A stretch of 64,000 bases of DNA from the NCBI RefSeq assembly GCF_029277445.1, contig NZ_CP119567.1, positions 124,001 through 188,000 of the forward strand. Reading direction: 5' to 3'. The DNA comes from Pararhizobium qamdonense. Its GTDB lineage: Bacteria; Pseudomonadota; Alphaproteobacteria; Rhizobiales; Rhizobiaceae. Made by a program: the position numbers and the translations under genes. The notes below the pieces were generated by a model. It was not told the DNA's origin, made no database searches, and saw only the letters and a program-made list of their open reading frames with translations. This document shows, piece after piece, positions 22,560 through 30,791 of the stretch (the first letter of the stretch is position 1; each line of letters starts with the position of its first letter).

Positions 22560-23909
22560 TCAGCCATGCTTCATGGGTTTAGGGGTGACCTTTGTTTTGG
22601 CATCCCTCGCTTTGGGCGCGCCGGGAAGTTCGCCGGTCCACTCGAAGGCCTGCGTCCCCGGCGGATTTTCGTACCAGCCGGGATCGCTGTAATCATCGGC
22701 AGCAACGCCCTCGCGGACCTTGACGACGGAGAACATGCCGCCCATCTCGATCGGGCCATGCGGACCCCATCCGGTCATCATCGCAATGGTGTTTTCCGGG
22801 ATTTCCATGTCCATCTGCCCCATATCGGCCATGCCTGCGGTTCCCATCGGCATGTATTCCGGGCGGATTTTCCTGATCTTTTCCGCCACCTGTTTCTTAT
22901 CGACGCCGATGAAGGTCGGAATATCGTGGCCCATCGCATTCATCGTGTGATGCGATTTGTGGCAATGGATCGCCCAGTCACCCGGATATTTGGCGTCGAA
23001 CTCGAAGGCACGCATCGCACCCACGGGGATGTCGATGCTGACCTCGGGCCAGCGGGCCTCGGGCCGGACCCAGCCACCGTCCGTTCCGGTCACCTCGACG
23101 TCATATCCGTGCATATGGATGGGATGGTTCGTCATGGTGAGGTTACCGGCACGCACGCGAACCCGGTCGTCCTTGGTAACCACGAGCGGATCGATCCCCG
23201 GGAAGATGCGGCTGTTCCAGGCCCACAGGTTAAAGTCGGTCATTTCCATGACGCGCGGAACGTAGCTGCCGGGATCGATGTCGTAGGCGCTGAGCAGGAA
23301 CACGAAATCCCGATCGACGCGCATGAATGTTTCGTCCCTGGGATGGATGACGAACATCCCCATCATGCCCATCGCCAGCTGGACCATTTCATCCGAATGC
23401 GGGTGGTACATGAAGGTGCCGGATTTGACGAGGTCGAACTCGTAGACATAGGTCTTGCCGGATGGAATATGCGGTTGCGACAAACCACCGACCCCGTCCA
23501 TGCCGGATGGCAGGATCATGCCATGCCAGTGCACTGTCGTGTGTTCGGGCAGCTTGTTTGTCACGAAGATGCGGACGCGGTCTCCCTCGACCGCTTCGAT
23601 CGTCGGGCCGGGGGACTGGCCGTTATAGCCCCAGAGGCGCGCCGTCATGCCCTCAGCCATTTCACGCTCGACGGGTTCGGCAACCAGGTGGAATTCCTTG
23701 ACACCGTTATTCATCCGATGGGGAAGCGTCCAGCCATTCAGCGTCACGACCGGGGTGTAATCCGGTCCTGAGGCGGGACGCACCGGTGTCTGTGTTTGCG
23801 CGGTTTCCATCATGGCAGCGTCCGGCAGCCCAATGTTGGCGGTTTTCGCCCATGCGGCACTCGATATCAGGGCAGCCCCGGCGCCCAGCATTTGTCGTCT
23901 GTTGAACAT
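22560..23909 (-). CDS. Multicopper oxidase, CopA/CueO-like
   Basis: A 449-residue oxidase exported by a twin-arginine signal (NRRQMLGAG). All four copper-ligand segments are intact: HWHG (127-130), HPH (169-171), HPIHMH (262-267) and HCHKSHH (315-321). It probably oxidises Cu(I) to the less toxic Cu(II) in the periplasm. A Met-rich segment (MPMGTAGMADMGQMDMEIPE, about 347-366) comes after the last copper ligands, in the manner of Met-rich regions of copper-tolerance oxidases. AAAGGACGAC precedes the ATG, 14 bp after the TolC-family gene. The copper operon context supports this substrate, though laccase-like activity on phenols is possible. Confidence 0.95.
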   Translation of the reverse strand: MFNRRQMLGAGAALISSAAWAKTANIGLPDAAMMETAQTQTPVRPASGPDYTPVVTLNGWTLPHRMNNGVKEFHLVAEPVEREMAEGMTARLWGYNGQSPGPTIEAVEGDRVRIFVTNKLPEHTTVHWHGMILPSGMDGVGGLSQPHIPSGKTYVYEFDLVKSGTFMYHPHSDEMVQLAMGMMGMFVIHPRDETFMRVDRDFVFLLSAYDIDPGSYVPRVMEMTDFNLWAWNSRIFPGIDPLVVTKDDRVRVRAGNLTMTNHPIHMHGYDVEVTGTDGGWVRPEARWPEVSIDIPVGAMRAFEFDAKYPGDWAIHCHKSHHTMNAMGHDIPTFIGVDKKQVAEKIRKIRPEYMPMGTAGMADMGQMDMEIPENTIAMMTGWGPHGPIEMGGMFSVVKVREGVAADDYSDPGWYENPPGTQAFEWTGELPGAPKARDAKTKVTPKPMKHG

Positions 23910-23923
23910 ATCGTCGTCCTTTC

Positions 23924-25378
23924 TCAGTGACCGCCGCTGCCTTCAGCGGCAGCTGCCAAATCCGCTCCGCCGTCCGCTGCCCCCACACCGCCGCCATAAA
24001 TGGCAGGCGCGAGGTTGGCTTCGGCTAACCAGAAATCACGTTTCGCGTTGACAGCGAGCAGGGTCGAATTGATCGTCTCGCGGCTGTCGGTGAGCAGTTC
24101 GAATGTGTTGGTGATCATGCCGTTATAGGTCAGCAGAGATTCCTCCTCGATATCAGCGCGGAGCGGTAAGACGCTGTTGCGAAAGTGCCGGGCGATATCG
24201 TAGTTCGCGCGGTAAGCCTGGTAGGCGGACCTTGCTTCGGAGCGGACGTTCACGGCCTTTTCCGCAAGCAGATTGGCGGCGCGCATATAGGCCAGTTCCG
24301 CCTTGCGCATGCGCGCCTTGCCAGTGTCGAAGATCGGAATTGCGAATTCCAGCTCGATATTTCCCGTCGTATCGGCTTTCTTCACGCCGTCCTCCAGTTC
24401 GCGCTCTGTCTCGAAACCGGTTAAAATTTCCAGGTCTGTGACATACCGCGTTGCTCCGGTCAGCTTGTACGACTGCGCCGTGGCATCGAGATCGAGCCTG
24501 GCCATCTGCAGATCGACCCGGCTTTGTAAGGCTTCCGCCTCGATCTGATCCTGCGTCAGCAGCCCCTTGGGAAGCTGCGCAAGCCGGTTGGGAAGCTGGT
24601 AATCGATGTCCGGTCCCCAGAGCCCCATGAGCCGTGTCAGTTCCTCCTTGGCCAGGCGGGCGTCAAGGCGGGCTTTGGCGGTCTGTCCGGCCAGTTCGGC
24701 GTAGAAGACATGATGCCGCGCCTGAGCGCTCTTCGTCAGCGCACCCGTTTCGCCGAGCTTCTTGGCAAGTTCCGATGCAGCATCGGCTGTAGCCTGCGCC
24801 TTTGAAAGTTGGGCGGCCGTTTCGCGGGTCGCCACCGCCGTAATCCACGCCCGCCTCGTATCGGCTGCAAGCTGCAGCGTTTGCAGAGCCGCGCCAAGCT
24901 GAGCTCTCCTAAATCCGTTGCCGGCAATATCAATCGCTTTCTTCCGGGTTGCGAGCGCGACGATATTGGTGGCGAGCACGCCTTCCACGGACTTGAACAC
25001 CGCCAATCCCGGCGTGCCGATGCCGGTCAGTCCTACACCTACGGCCGGGTTGGCAAACATGGTCGATTGCCATGCATCTGCAGCCGCGTCGCCAAGACTG
25101 GCATAGGCAGCCTGAAGACCCTTGTTGTTGAGTAGAGCGATCTGCACAGCCGTCTCGGCGTCGATGCTTTTCTTGACCAGCAGCACCTTGACCAGTTTTG
25201 CGGCTGCCTGAGCGTCGTGCCGGTTCTGAATCCAGACGGTATGTTTGCCCGTCGCGTCAGCCGTTGTCGTGGACACCGACGAAAATCCGGCATCGCCGTG
25301 CGAATATTGTGCCGCCTGGACGCATCCACTCAGAATGAGCGGCAAGAGAAGAACTGCCGTTATTTTCTGCTTGGTCAT
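23924..25378 (-). CDS. TolC-family outer-membrane lipoprotein
   Basis: A 484-residue outer-membrane efflux protein with a lipoprotein signal (LILSGC, Cys19) and the repeated helical/strand halves of the TolC/CusC/OprM family (AALQTLQLAADTRRAWITA, AYQAYRANYDIARHF). CusC-type channels export Cu(I) with an RND pump. Here no CusA or CusB gene follows, so the inner-membrane pump must be elsewhere or the channel serves another purpose. The start overlaps the end of the upstream lipoprotein gene by 4 bp. TolC-like factors of this copper-operon type recur beside CopA-type oxidases in Proteobacteria; that is recalled family knowledge. Confidence 0.92.
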   Translation of the reverse strand: MTKQKITAVLLLPLILSGCVQAAQYSHGDAGFSSVSTTTADATGKHTVWIQNRHDAQAAAKLVKVLLVKKSIDAETAVQIALLNNKGLQAAYASLGDAAADAWQSTMFANPAVGVGLTGIGTPGLAVFKSVEGVLATNIVALATRKKAIDIAGNGFRRAQLGAALQTLQLAADTRRAWITAVATRETAAQLSKAQATADAASELAKKLGETGALTKSAQARHHVFYAELAGQTAKARLDARLAKEELTRLMGLWGPDIDYQLPNRLAQLPKGLLTQDQIEAEALQSRVDLQMARLDLDATAQSYKLTGATRYVTDLEILTGFETERELEDGVKKADTTGNIELEFAIPIFDTGKARMRKAELAYMRAANLLAEKAVNVRSEARSAYQAYRANYDIARHFRNSVLPLRADIEEESLLTYNGMITNTFELLTDSRETINSTLLAVNAKRDFWLAEANLAPAIYGGGVGAADGGADLAAAAEGSGGH

Positions 25379-25602
25379 GGCGCGTCTCCCTGCGGAGCCT
25401 GTGCGTCATTCTGGTCGCGCCATGGCTTGGGATCGGAGGGGCCACGGTGTGTATAGCCGGAGACGGGGTTGGTGTAGGTCAGCGGACGAATATGCGCCGG
25501 CGAGCTGGCGGGATCGTCCGCAGCACCGACATCGGGAGGGGACGTGGCAGCGCAACCGCTCGCAAGGAGCGGCACGGCGACCACCAGAAATTTTCGTTTC
25601 AT
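25375..25602 (-). CDS. Small lipoprotein of the copper operon
   Basis: A 75-residue precursor with signal VAVPLLASGC (Cys17) and a Pro-rich, polar mature part (SGYTHRGPSDPKPWRDQND) with no fold recognised. The stop overlaps the ATG of the TolC-family gene by 4 bp (ATGA), so the two are translationally coupled. Short lipoproteins of this type often accompany TolC/oxidase copper operons; function is unknown. Confidence 0.82.
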   Translation of the reverse strand: MKRKFLVVAVPLLASGCAATSPPDVGAADDPASSPAHIRPLTYTNPVSGYTHRGPSDPKPWRDQNDAQAPQGDAP

Positions 25603-25689
25603 GGTGTAATCCGAACAGGAGATATCTGCTGCGCTGCCGGCAGTGAAGCACGCCAGCGCGTTCAGGCCCGTGAGGACGGGCGGTCCAGT

Positions 25690-26073
25690 TCAGAGACTTG
25701 GAGGGCGGTACAGGGAATGGATTTCACCGAACCATGGCTGGTCATCGGTGAATTCACGGATCGGCGATAATACCGGCGCACCTAAGGTGTTGGTTGAGGC
25801 TATGATGGCAAGACCGATGCAAAAGCCCTTGCAGCATTCCTGTTCGGCCGATTTCGAGGCGCCATCGTCGGCAGAGGCTGTTTCACCATGATCGTGCGCG
25901 CTCATTTGAGCGCCGTCACCATGCTGCATGACGTGTGGCATCTGCGTCGATGCGCCAGCAGATGAGGGGCCATGCATCGCCGCCGTTGCTGTCGATAGCG
26001 AATATCCGGCAAGCGACAGGACGATCGCCAGTCTGATCAGAATCAGCAATGTCCTGCATAGGATCCGATACAT
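25690..26073 (-). CDS. His/Met-rich small membrane/exported protein, first gene of the copper operon
   Basis: A 127-residue protein with an N-terminal hydrophobic signal-like helix (LLILIRLAIVLSLAGY), then a His/Met-rich stretch (about 45-65: MPHVMQHGDGAQMSAHDHGE), and a CC-x3-C motif (QECCKGFCIGLAIIAS) that opens a second hydrophobic segment. The soft-metal residues suggest copper binding. The ATG at 26073 is preferred to the in-frame TTG at 26082. It resembles the DUF2946-type proteins of copper operons, but I hold that loosely. It sits about 95 bp downstream of a MerR-type promoter and is the likely first cistron. Confidence 0.7.
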   Translation of the reverse strand: MYRILCRTLLILIRLAIVLSLAGYSLSTATAAMHGPSSAGASTQMPHVMQHGDGAQMSAHDHGETASADDGASKSAEQECCKGFCIGLAIIASTNTLGAPVLSPIREFTDDQPWFGEIHSLYRPPSL

Positions 26074-26178
26074 CGCGTCCAAGCTTCACGGCTGCTTGCC
26101 GCAGCTGTCTCGACCAAAAGTTTTCTCCGGAAAAACATTGCCCAAATAAGCGCGGCAGGCGTTTTTCGATTCGTCCCA

Positions 26179-26209
26179 TTGGTAAAGGTTCCAACACTGG
26201 CAAGGTCAA
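26179..26209 (-). promoter_or_regulatory. Candidate MerR/CueR-type copper-responsive promoter
   Basis: Minus-strand TTGACC (26204-26209) and TACCAA (26179-26184) are 19 bp apart, the elongated spacing that MerR-family activators (CueR, HmrR) need. Inside lies CCTTGCCAGTGTTGGAACC, which resembles the CueR box of E. coli copA (CCTTCC-type arms), although the dyad is imperfect. The predicted start is about 100 bp before the first copper-operon gene. No MerR gene is in the window. Confidence 0.6.
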
Positions 26210-26377
26210 GAGCCGTCGCCGATCAAAGTTGAAAACGGGCCCACGACTGGGCGTATGGCGATAGCAACTTCAATTATAGTGCGCATCGATTTCTGCCTTT
26301 TCCAAACGCGATGTCGCCGTCCGTGAACTGAACTCCGTCACATACCCCTAAAATTTCACTGAAAAGATGCTTGACAA

Positions 26378-26437
26378 TCATCCGGTATAAAGATCAATTC
26401 CTATTTACCGGATACATAATACGATATACCGGACAAA
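26378..26437. promoter_or_regulatory. Candidate three-site operator upstream of the ABC transporter
   Basis: Three copies of a TWTACCGGA-like motif occur upstream of the substrate-binding-protein gene, with CCGG cores at 26382-26385 (minus orientation), 26408-26411 and 26429-26432 (plus). The second and third are 21 bp apart, two helical turns. A TTGACA (26371-26376) just upstream of the first copy could be a -35 element. The cupin-XRE regulator at 33416 is the most likely ligand because it sits within the same gene cluster. The remainder of the gap (26074-26573, apart from the copper promoter) shows no gene. Confidence 0.5.
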
Positions 26438-26573
26438 GGCTGGGAGGCCTGTCTTAACAGATTTATGAATGACCGGGCACGGATGTGGCCGATGCGAAGC
26501 CGTGTTCAAAAGCACGCAAGCCATTCCGGATTGAAGGCTCGATACAAGTTCAAATCAAAAAAGGGGAACTTAA

Positions 26574-27683
26574 ATGAGTGACAAGTTGACGACGACCCGC
26601 AGAAATGCGTTGAAATTGTTTGGTGCCGGCGCAGCTGTTCTTGCAGCGCCTTATATTATCCGTCCGCGCGCTGCCTGGGCTGAAAACGGCATCTTGAACG
26701 TAACCACTTACGACAAGTTCCTGCCGCAGGAATTTCTGGAGAAGTTTCAAAAGGACACCGGTATCGAAGTCAGAATCCGCCTGACCGATGACCAGGGAAA
26801 ACAGTACAATCTGCTGACGGCTGAAGGTGCCAATCCCTCAACCGACATCGTGACGGTTGCCGGCCACCGCTATTCGCAGTTCATCAATTCAAAGCTGCTG
26901 CAGCCGCTCGACACCGGCAAGATTTCAAACTGGAAAAACCTCAACACCGCCTATCAGGACGCCCCTTGGGCGCGCATCGACGGCAACCTTTGGGGCCTGC
27001 CGATCCTGGCCGGGTATGAGGGCCTTGCCCGCAATGTCGATTATGTCAAGGAAGCGCCGAGCTGGGAGATCATGTTCGACCCGGAATATAAGGGCCAGAC
27101 ATCCTACATCGTCAGCGATTTCATGACGATTGCCATGCAGTATCTCGGACATGACGGCGACTTCGTCACCTATGCAGACAAGCCGGACATCGCCCAGAAA
27201 GCCACCAACGAAGCCCGCGACTTGCTGATCAAGCACAAGGACATGGTTCGCAAATATTACGATGCCGGCTCCGAAGTGCAGCAGATGTTCATCAACGAGG
27301 ATATCTATCTTGCGCATTCGTGGTCCGGTCCGGCTGCCAAGCTCATCATGGACGGCCACCCGATTCAATTGTCGGTTCCGAAGGAAGGCACGTTCGGCTT
27401 CTGCTACACGCTGAACGTCGTCAACAACGCACCGAATGCCGAGAATGCCTATAAGCTTCTCGATGCAATCCTGGCGAGCCCGGATGTCGGCGCGGCGATG
27501 ACCCGCCAGTCGGGCTACAGCTCGACAATGAATGGCGTTGGCGACCTGCTCAACGACCGTGAAAAGCTCGCGTCCACGCTGCCGCAGGAAGAGGTCGATC
27601 GCATCATCTTCTTCTCGTCGGTCAACCGCGACATGAAGAACGAGATGATTGACCGCGCGACTGCAGAGGTCAAGGCGGCCTGA
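26574..27683 (+). CDS. Spermidine/putrescine-type ABC transporter substrate-binding protein
   Basis: A 369-residue periplasmic protein with a twin-arginine signal (TTRRNALKLFGAGAAVLAAP) cleaved near AWA, followed by a two-lobed type II binding-protein fold (LNVTTYDKFLPQEFLEKFQ, then the acidic and aromatic pocket segments). It matches the PotD/PotF-like group that binds polyamines or other cationic compounds. AAGGGGAACTTA precedes the ATG. A stem-loop region separates it from the permease genes, which would keep the binding protein in excess. The ligand cannot be read from sequence; the opine-dehydrogenase gene at the end of the cluster suggests an opine or amino-acid conjugate as an alternative. 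Confidence 0.9.
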   Translation: MSDKLTTTRRNALKLFGAGAAVLAAPYIIRPRAAWAENGILNVTTYDKFLPQEFLEKFQKDTGIEVRIRLTDDQGKQYNLLTAEGANPSTDIVTVAGHRYSQFINSKLLQPLDTGKISNWKNLNTAYQDAPWARIDGNLWGLPILAGYEGLARNVDYVKEAPSWEIMFDPEYKGQTSYIVSDFMTIAMQYLGHDGDFVTYADKPDIAQKATNEARDLLIKHKDMVRKYYDAGSEVQQMFINEDIYLAHSWSGPAAKLIMDGHPIQLSVPKEGTFGFCYTLNVVNNAPNAENAYKLLDAILASPDVGAAMTRQSGYSSTMNGVGDLLNDREKLASTLPQEEVDRIIFFSSVNRDMKNEMIDRATAEVKAA

Positions 27684-27708
27684 TCGGGCAAAGCCTCTAT
27701 CGGCCCCA

Positions 27709-27745
27709 CCCTGTTCCGGAGCACTCGCGTGATCTCCGGACAGGG
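27709..27745 (+). other. Intercistronic stem-loop between binding-protein and permease genes
   Basis: CCCTGTTCCGGAG (27709-27721) pairs with CTCCGGACAGGG (27734-27745), 12 bp with one bulged T, without a following T run. A second perfect 7-bp hairpin (ACCGCCG 27780-27786 with CGGCGGT 27793-27799) follows. Such structures between binding-protein and permease cistrons usually protect the upstream mRNA and set unequal expression. Confidence 0.7.
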
Positions 27746-27831
27746 CGGGCCACCGGCCTCCAACAACGCGCAATGACTGACCGCCGGCAAGACGGCGGTA
27801 CAGGCCGATCTGCGCCAACCGAGATTGTTTG

Positions 27832-28818
27832 ATGGTGAATAGCAACACGATAGCCGGGGATGCGGCAGGGCGCGGTGCGTCCATACCCAAATATTCGACC
27901 CGCATAGCGCAGATCGTCAATTCCGCACTGTACCGGCATACGCTGGGCGCTGCGGTCGAGTCGCGGATCGGCCGCGTCATCCTTCTGGCCGGCGTGCCGC
28001 TGATCTGGTTGATCATGCTGCATATCGGTCCGATCTATCAGATGCTGAAGATCAGTCTTCTCTCCCATTACCCGATCCAGCCGGGCGTGGGATCGCATTT
28101 TACCCTGGCCAACTATGCGATCTTCTTCCGGGAATCTCTTTATTTCACGCCCCTGATCAAGAGCTTCGTCTTTGCAACGGCTGCAACGGCCATCACATTG
28201 GTCGTCGTCTACCCGGTCGCCTATTACGTTGCCAAGATCGTCAAGCCGGAAGGCCGGTCAAAAGCGCTGTTGCTGCTTCTGGTACCGTTTTGGGCTGGCG
28301 AACTGATCCGCACGTTTTCGGTGATCATGCTTTTGGCCAATCGCGGCGCCGTCAACGTGCTCTTGCGCGAGATCGGCCTGATCGACCGGCCCATTCCGAT
28401 GCTCTACACATCGTTCTCGCTCGGCTTCGGTTTGGTCTATCTGATCTGCCTTTATATGCTTTTGCCGCTGTACTCGGCGATCGAAAAAATCCCAACCCAG
28501 TATCTGGACGCAGCTTCCGACCTCGGGGCCGGACCGTTCACGCGCTTTCGCAGGATCATCCTGCCTCTGTCCAAGGACGGTATCGTATCAGGCTGTTCGC
28601 TGGTGTTCCTGACCTGCATCGGCGTCTTTGCAACCCCGATGCTGCTCGGCGGTCCGAACACCGTATTGTTTCCCGAAACGATCAGCGGCTTCTTCCATGG
28701 CGCCAGTGACAAATGGCCTGTTGGTGCGGCCTTCGCGCTGATCATGCTGGTGACGGCACTGATTGCGGCGGGGATATTCATGCGCCTTGTCGGCGGCAAG
28801 AAAAGGAGTGCGTTTTGA
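27832..28818 (+). CDS. ABC transporter permease, PotB-like
   Basis: A 328-residue inner-membrane protein with about six hydrophobic helices. The ABC permease (EAA) loop is visible as IPTQYLDAASDLGAGPFTRFRRIILPLS, matching the EAA---G motif that docks on the ATPase. The first about 60 residues are a polar N-terminal extension before ILLAGVPLIWLIM. The ATG at 27832 has no strong ribosome site and follows a TTG, so the start is uncertain. It ends in TGATG overlap with the second permease gene, so the two are translationally coupled. Confidence 0.92.
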   Translation: MVNSNTIAGDAAGRGASIPKYSTRIAQIVNSALYRHTLGAAVESRIGRVILLAGVPLIWLIMLHIGPIYQMLKISLLSHYPIQPGVGSHFTLANYAIFFRESLYFTPLIKSFVFATAATAITLVVVYPVAYYVAKIVKPEGRSKALLLLLVPFWAGELIRTFSVIMLLANRGAVNVLLREIGLIDRPIPMLYTSFSLGFGLVYLICLYMLLPLYSAIEKIPTQYLDAASDLGAGPFTRFRRIILPLSKDGIVSGCSLVFLTCIGVFATPMLLGGPNTVLFPETISGFFHGASDKWPVGAAFALIMLVTALIAAGIFMRLVGGKKRSAF

Positions 28819-29612
28819 TGCGCAACATGGTTTCCGACGCGCCGCGCACGACGCTGACGGCGTTCTACTGGGCCTTCATTCTTTACCTGCTCCTGCCGCT
28901 CACTTTAATGATGGCGATGAGCTTCAAGGATGCCAATTTCGTCGCATTCCCGATCGGCGATTGGACATTCGATTGGTATGTGAAGGTCATGCAGGACAAG
29001 CAGTTCCTGGAGGCATGCCTTTACTCGATCATGATCGCAGCCGCCGCAACGCTTGCCGCAACCACGCTCGGGACATGGATTGCCATGCTGATCGTTGCCG
29101 ACGGCATCCGTGGCCGGACGATCATCTTTGCTCTCGCCTGCCTGCCTGCCGTCGTGCCGGGGATGATTTCGGCAATTTCGTTGCGCATCTTCATCTCGAC
29201 GATCGATATGCCGACGGGAACGGCGGCCATCATCCTTGGCCATACCGTCCATGCGGTGCCGTTCGTCGTGGTGATGGCTCTCACACGCCTTCGCTCCATG
29301 CCCAGCAATCTGGTCGATGCGGCGCGGGATCTGGGAGCCGACAATATCGTTGCCTTCTTCCGCGTCACGCTTCCCTATCTGGGGCCGGCGCTGTTTGGCG
29401 GCATGATCTTCTGCGTCCTCCTGTCGATCGACGATTTCGTCCGCACGTTCTTCCTTGGCGGTTATCGTCCCACGCTGCCCATGCTGATCTTTGCCAAGGT
29501 GCAGGGCGGCATGTCTCCTGAAATCAACGCAATGGCGACGATTGTCCTGGTGGTTACGGCCGCCGTCGGATTGTACGCCGAATTTATCACCCGCCGCGCG
29601 AGGACCCGCTGA
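28818..29612 (+). CDS. ABC transporter permease, PotC-like
   Basis: A 264-residue membrane protein with about six helices and the EAA loop MPSNLVDAARDLGADNIVAFFRVTLP. It is the second subunit of the importer's membrane pore and pairs with the gene before it. ATG 28818 overlaps the stop of the first permease (TGATG) and its own stop overlaps the ATG of the ATPase gene at 29612 in the same way. AAGGAGTG is suitably placed upstream. Confidence 0.92.
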   Translation: MRNMVSDAPRTTLTAFYWAFILYLLLPLTLMMAMSFKDANFVAFPIGDWTFDWYVKVMQDKQFLEACLYSIMIAAAATLAATTLGTWIAMLIVADGIRGRTIIFALACLPAVVPGMISAISLRIFISTIDMPTGTAAIILGHTVHAVPFVVVMALTRLRSMPSNLVDAARDLGADNIVAFFRVTLPYLGPALFGGMIFCVLLSIDDFVRTFFLGGYRPTLPMLIFAKVQGGMSPEINAMATIVLVVTAAVGLYAEFITRRARTR

Positions 29613-30697
29613 TGGAACCCGTCGTCCAATTCGACAATGTCAACAAGAGCTACGGCAAGCATGTCGCCGTCGATAACCTGAACCTCAGCATCGAGGCCGG
29701 CAAGTTCGTCACGCTGCTCGGACCCTCCGGCTGCGGAAAATCCACCTCGCTGCGCATGCTCGGCGGCTTCGAGACGCCGACATCCGGCCGCATCATGCTG
29801 AGCGGCAAGGATGTGACCCGCGTTCCGCCCAACAAGCGCAACGTGAATATCGTGTTCCAGGATTACGCGCTGTTTCCGCATATGAGCGTCGCCAAGAACA
29901 TCGCCTTCGGCCTCGAACTGAAAGGCTTCGACAACCAGCGTATCCACCGGCGGGTGTCGGAATTGCTCGAACTCGTGCAGCTGCAGGATTATGCCCATCG
30001 CCTGCCGGCGGAACTGTCCGGCGGCCAGCGCCAGCGTGTTGCGCTCATGCGCGCGCTGGCACCGGATCCAGACGTTCTCCTTCTCGACGAGCCACTGTCT
30101 GCACTCGATGCCAAGCTGCGCCAACAGATGCAGATCGAGCTCAAGGCGATCCAGGAACAGACCGGCAAGACCTTCATGTTCGTGACGCACGATCAGGAAG
30201 AAGCGCTGACGATGTCCGACACGATCGTGGTCATGAACAAGGGCCGCATCGAGCAGATGGGTGATCCCAACACGCTCTACGGCAGGCCGGGCTCCGTCTT
30301 CGTGGCCAATTTCATCGGCGAGACCAACCTGTTGCGCAGCACGGTGATCAGCTCCGAGGGTGATGTCGCCGCTCTCGATTGGAACGGCGTCACCATTACG
30401 GCCAATCCCGGCGGTCTTGCGCCCCGGCATGGCGAACATCTCTACGTGGTTCTGCGGCCGGAGGCGATCCACTGCTCGGCGGGCGAGCCCACAAGCGGCA
30501 ACCGCATCAAGGGCAAGATCCGCCAGCGCGTGTTCAAGGGCAATCACACCTCGATGATGGTCGAGGTTGCCGGTGGCGCCTTGCTCAATACGCTGGTTCA
30601 TCCCAGCGATGTCGCCCAACTGAGCGGTGAAGACATCTGGCTGGGCTGGAAGCCCGAAACCACGACGGTCATTCCGGACCGGCACGCTCAGAATTGA
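29612..30697 (+). CDS. ABC transporter ATP-binding protein, PotA-like
   Basis: A 361-residue ATPase with Walker A GPSGCGKST, signature LSGGQRQRVALMRAL, Walker B VLLLDEPLSALD and a switch His in FVTHDQEEAL, all in order, and a C-terminal TOBE domain (about 280-350). It powers the importer of the two preceding permease genes and the solute-binding protein. The Q-loop region (QDYALFPHMSVAKNIAFGLE) is standard for the polyamine/iron/sulfate class. The gene is complete and in a coupled operon. Confidence 0.95.
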   Translation: MEPVVQFDNVNKSYGKHVAVDNLNLSIEAGKFVTLLGPSGCGKSTSLRMLGGFETPTSGRIMLSGKDVTRVPPNKRNVNIVFQDYALFPHMSVAKNIAFGLELKGFDNQRIHRRVSELLELVQLQDYAHRLPAELSGGQRQRVALMRALAPDPDVLLLDEPLSALDAKLRQQMQIELKAIQEQTGKTFMFVTHDQEEALTMSDTIVVMNKGRIEQMGDPNTLYGRPGSVFVANFIGETNLLRSTVISSEGDVAALDWNGVTITANPGGLAPRHGEHLYVVLRPEAIHCSAGEPTSGNRIKGKIRQRVFKGNHTSMMVEVAGGALLNTLVHPSDVAQLSGEDIWLGWKPETTTVIPDRHAQN

Positions 30698-30791
30698 GCA
30701 ATGGCGGCCCGCATCGCTTCCGGTGCGGGTCTCAAGGCAGGAAGGCGGCCGCTGCGAACCATGGGTTCCATCGGCAGCGGAGGTGAGACCC

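Noticed and set aside
22344..23771. Plus-strand 475-residue reading frame in the copper operon
   Set aside because: It is the antisense of the multicopper oxidase with His/Asp-rich shadow composition; the minus-strand gene has intact copper motifs.
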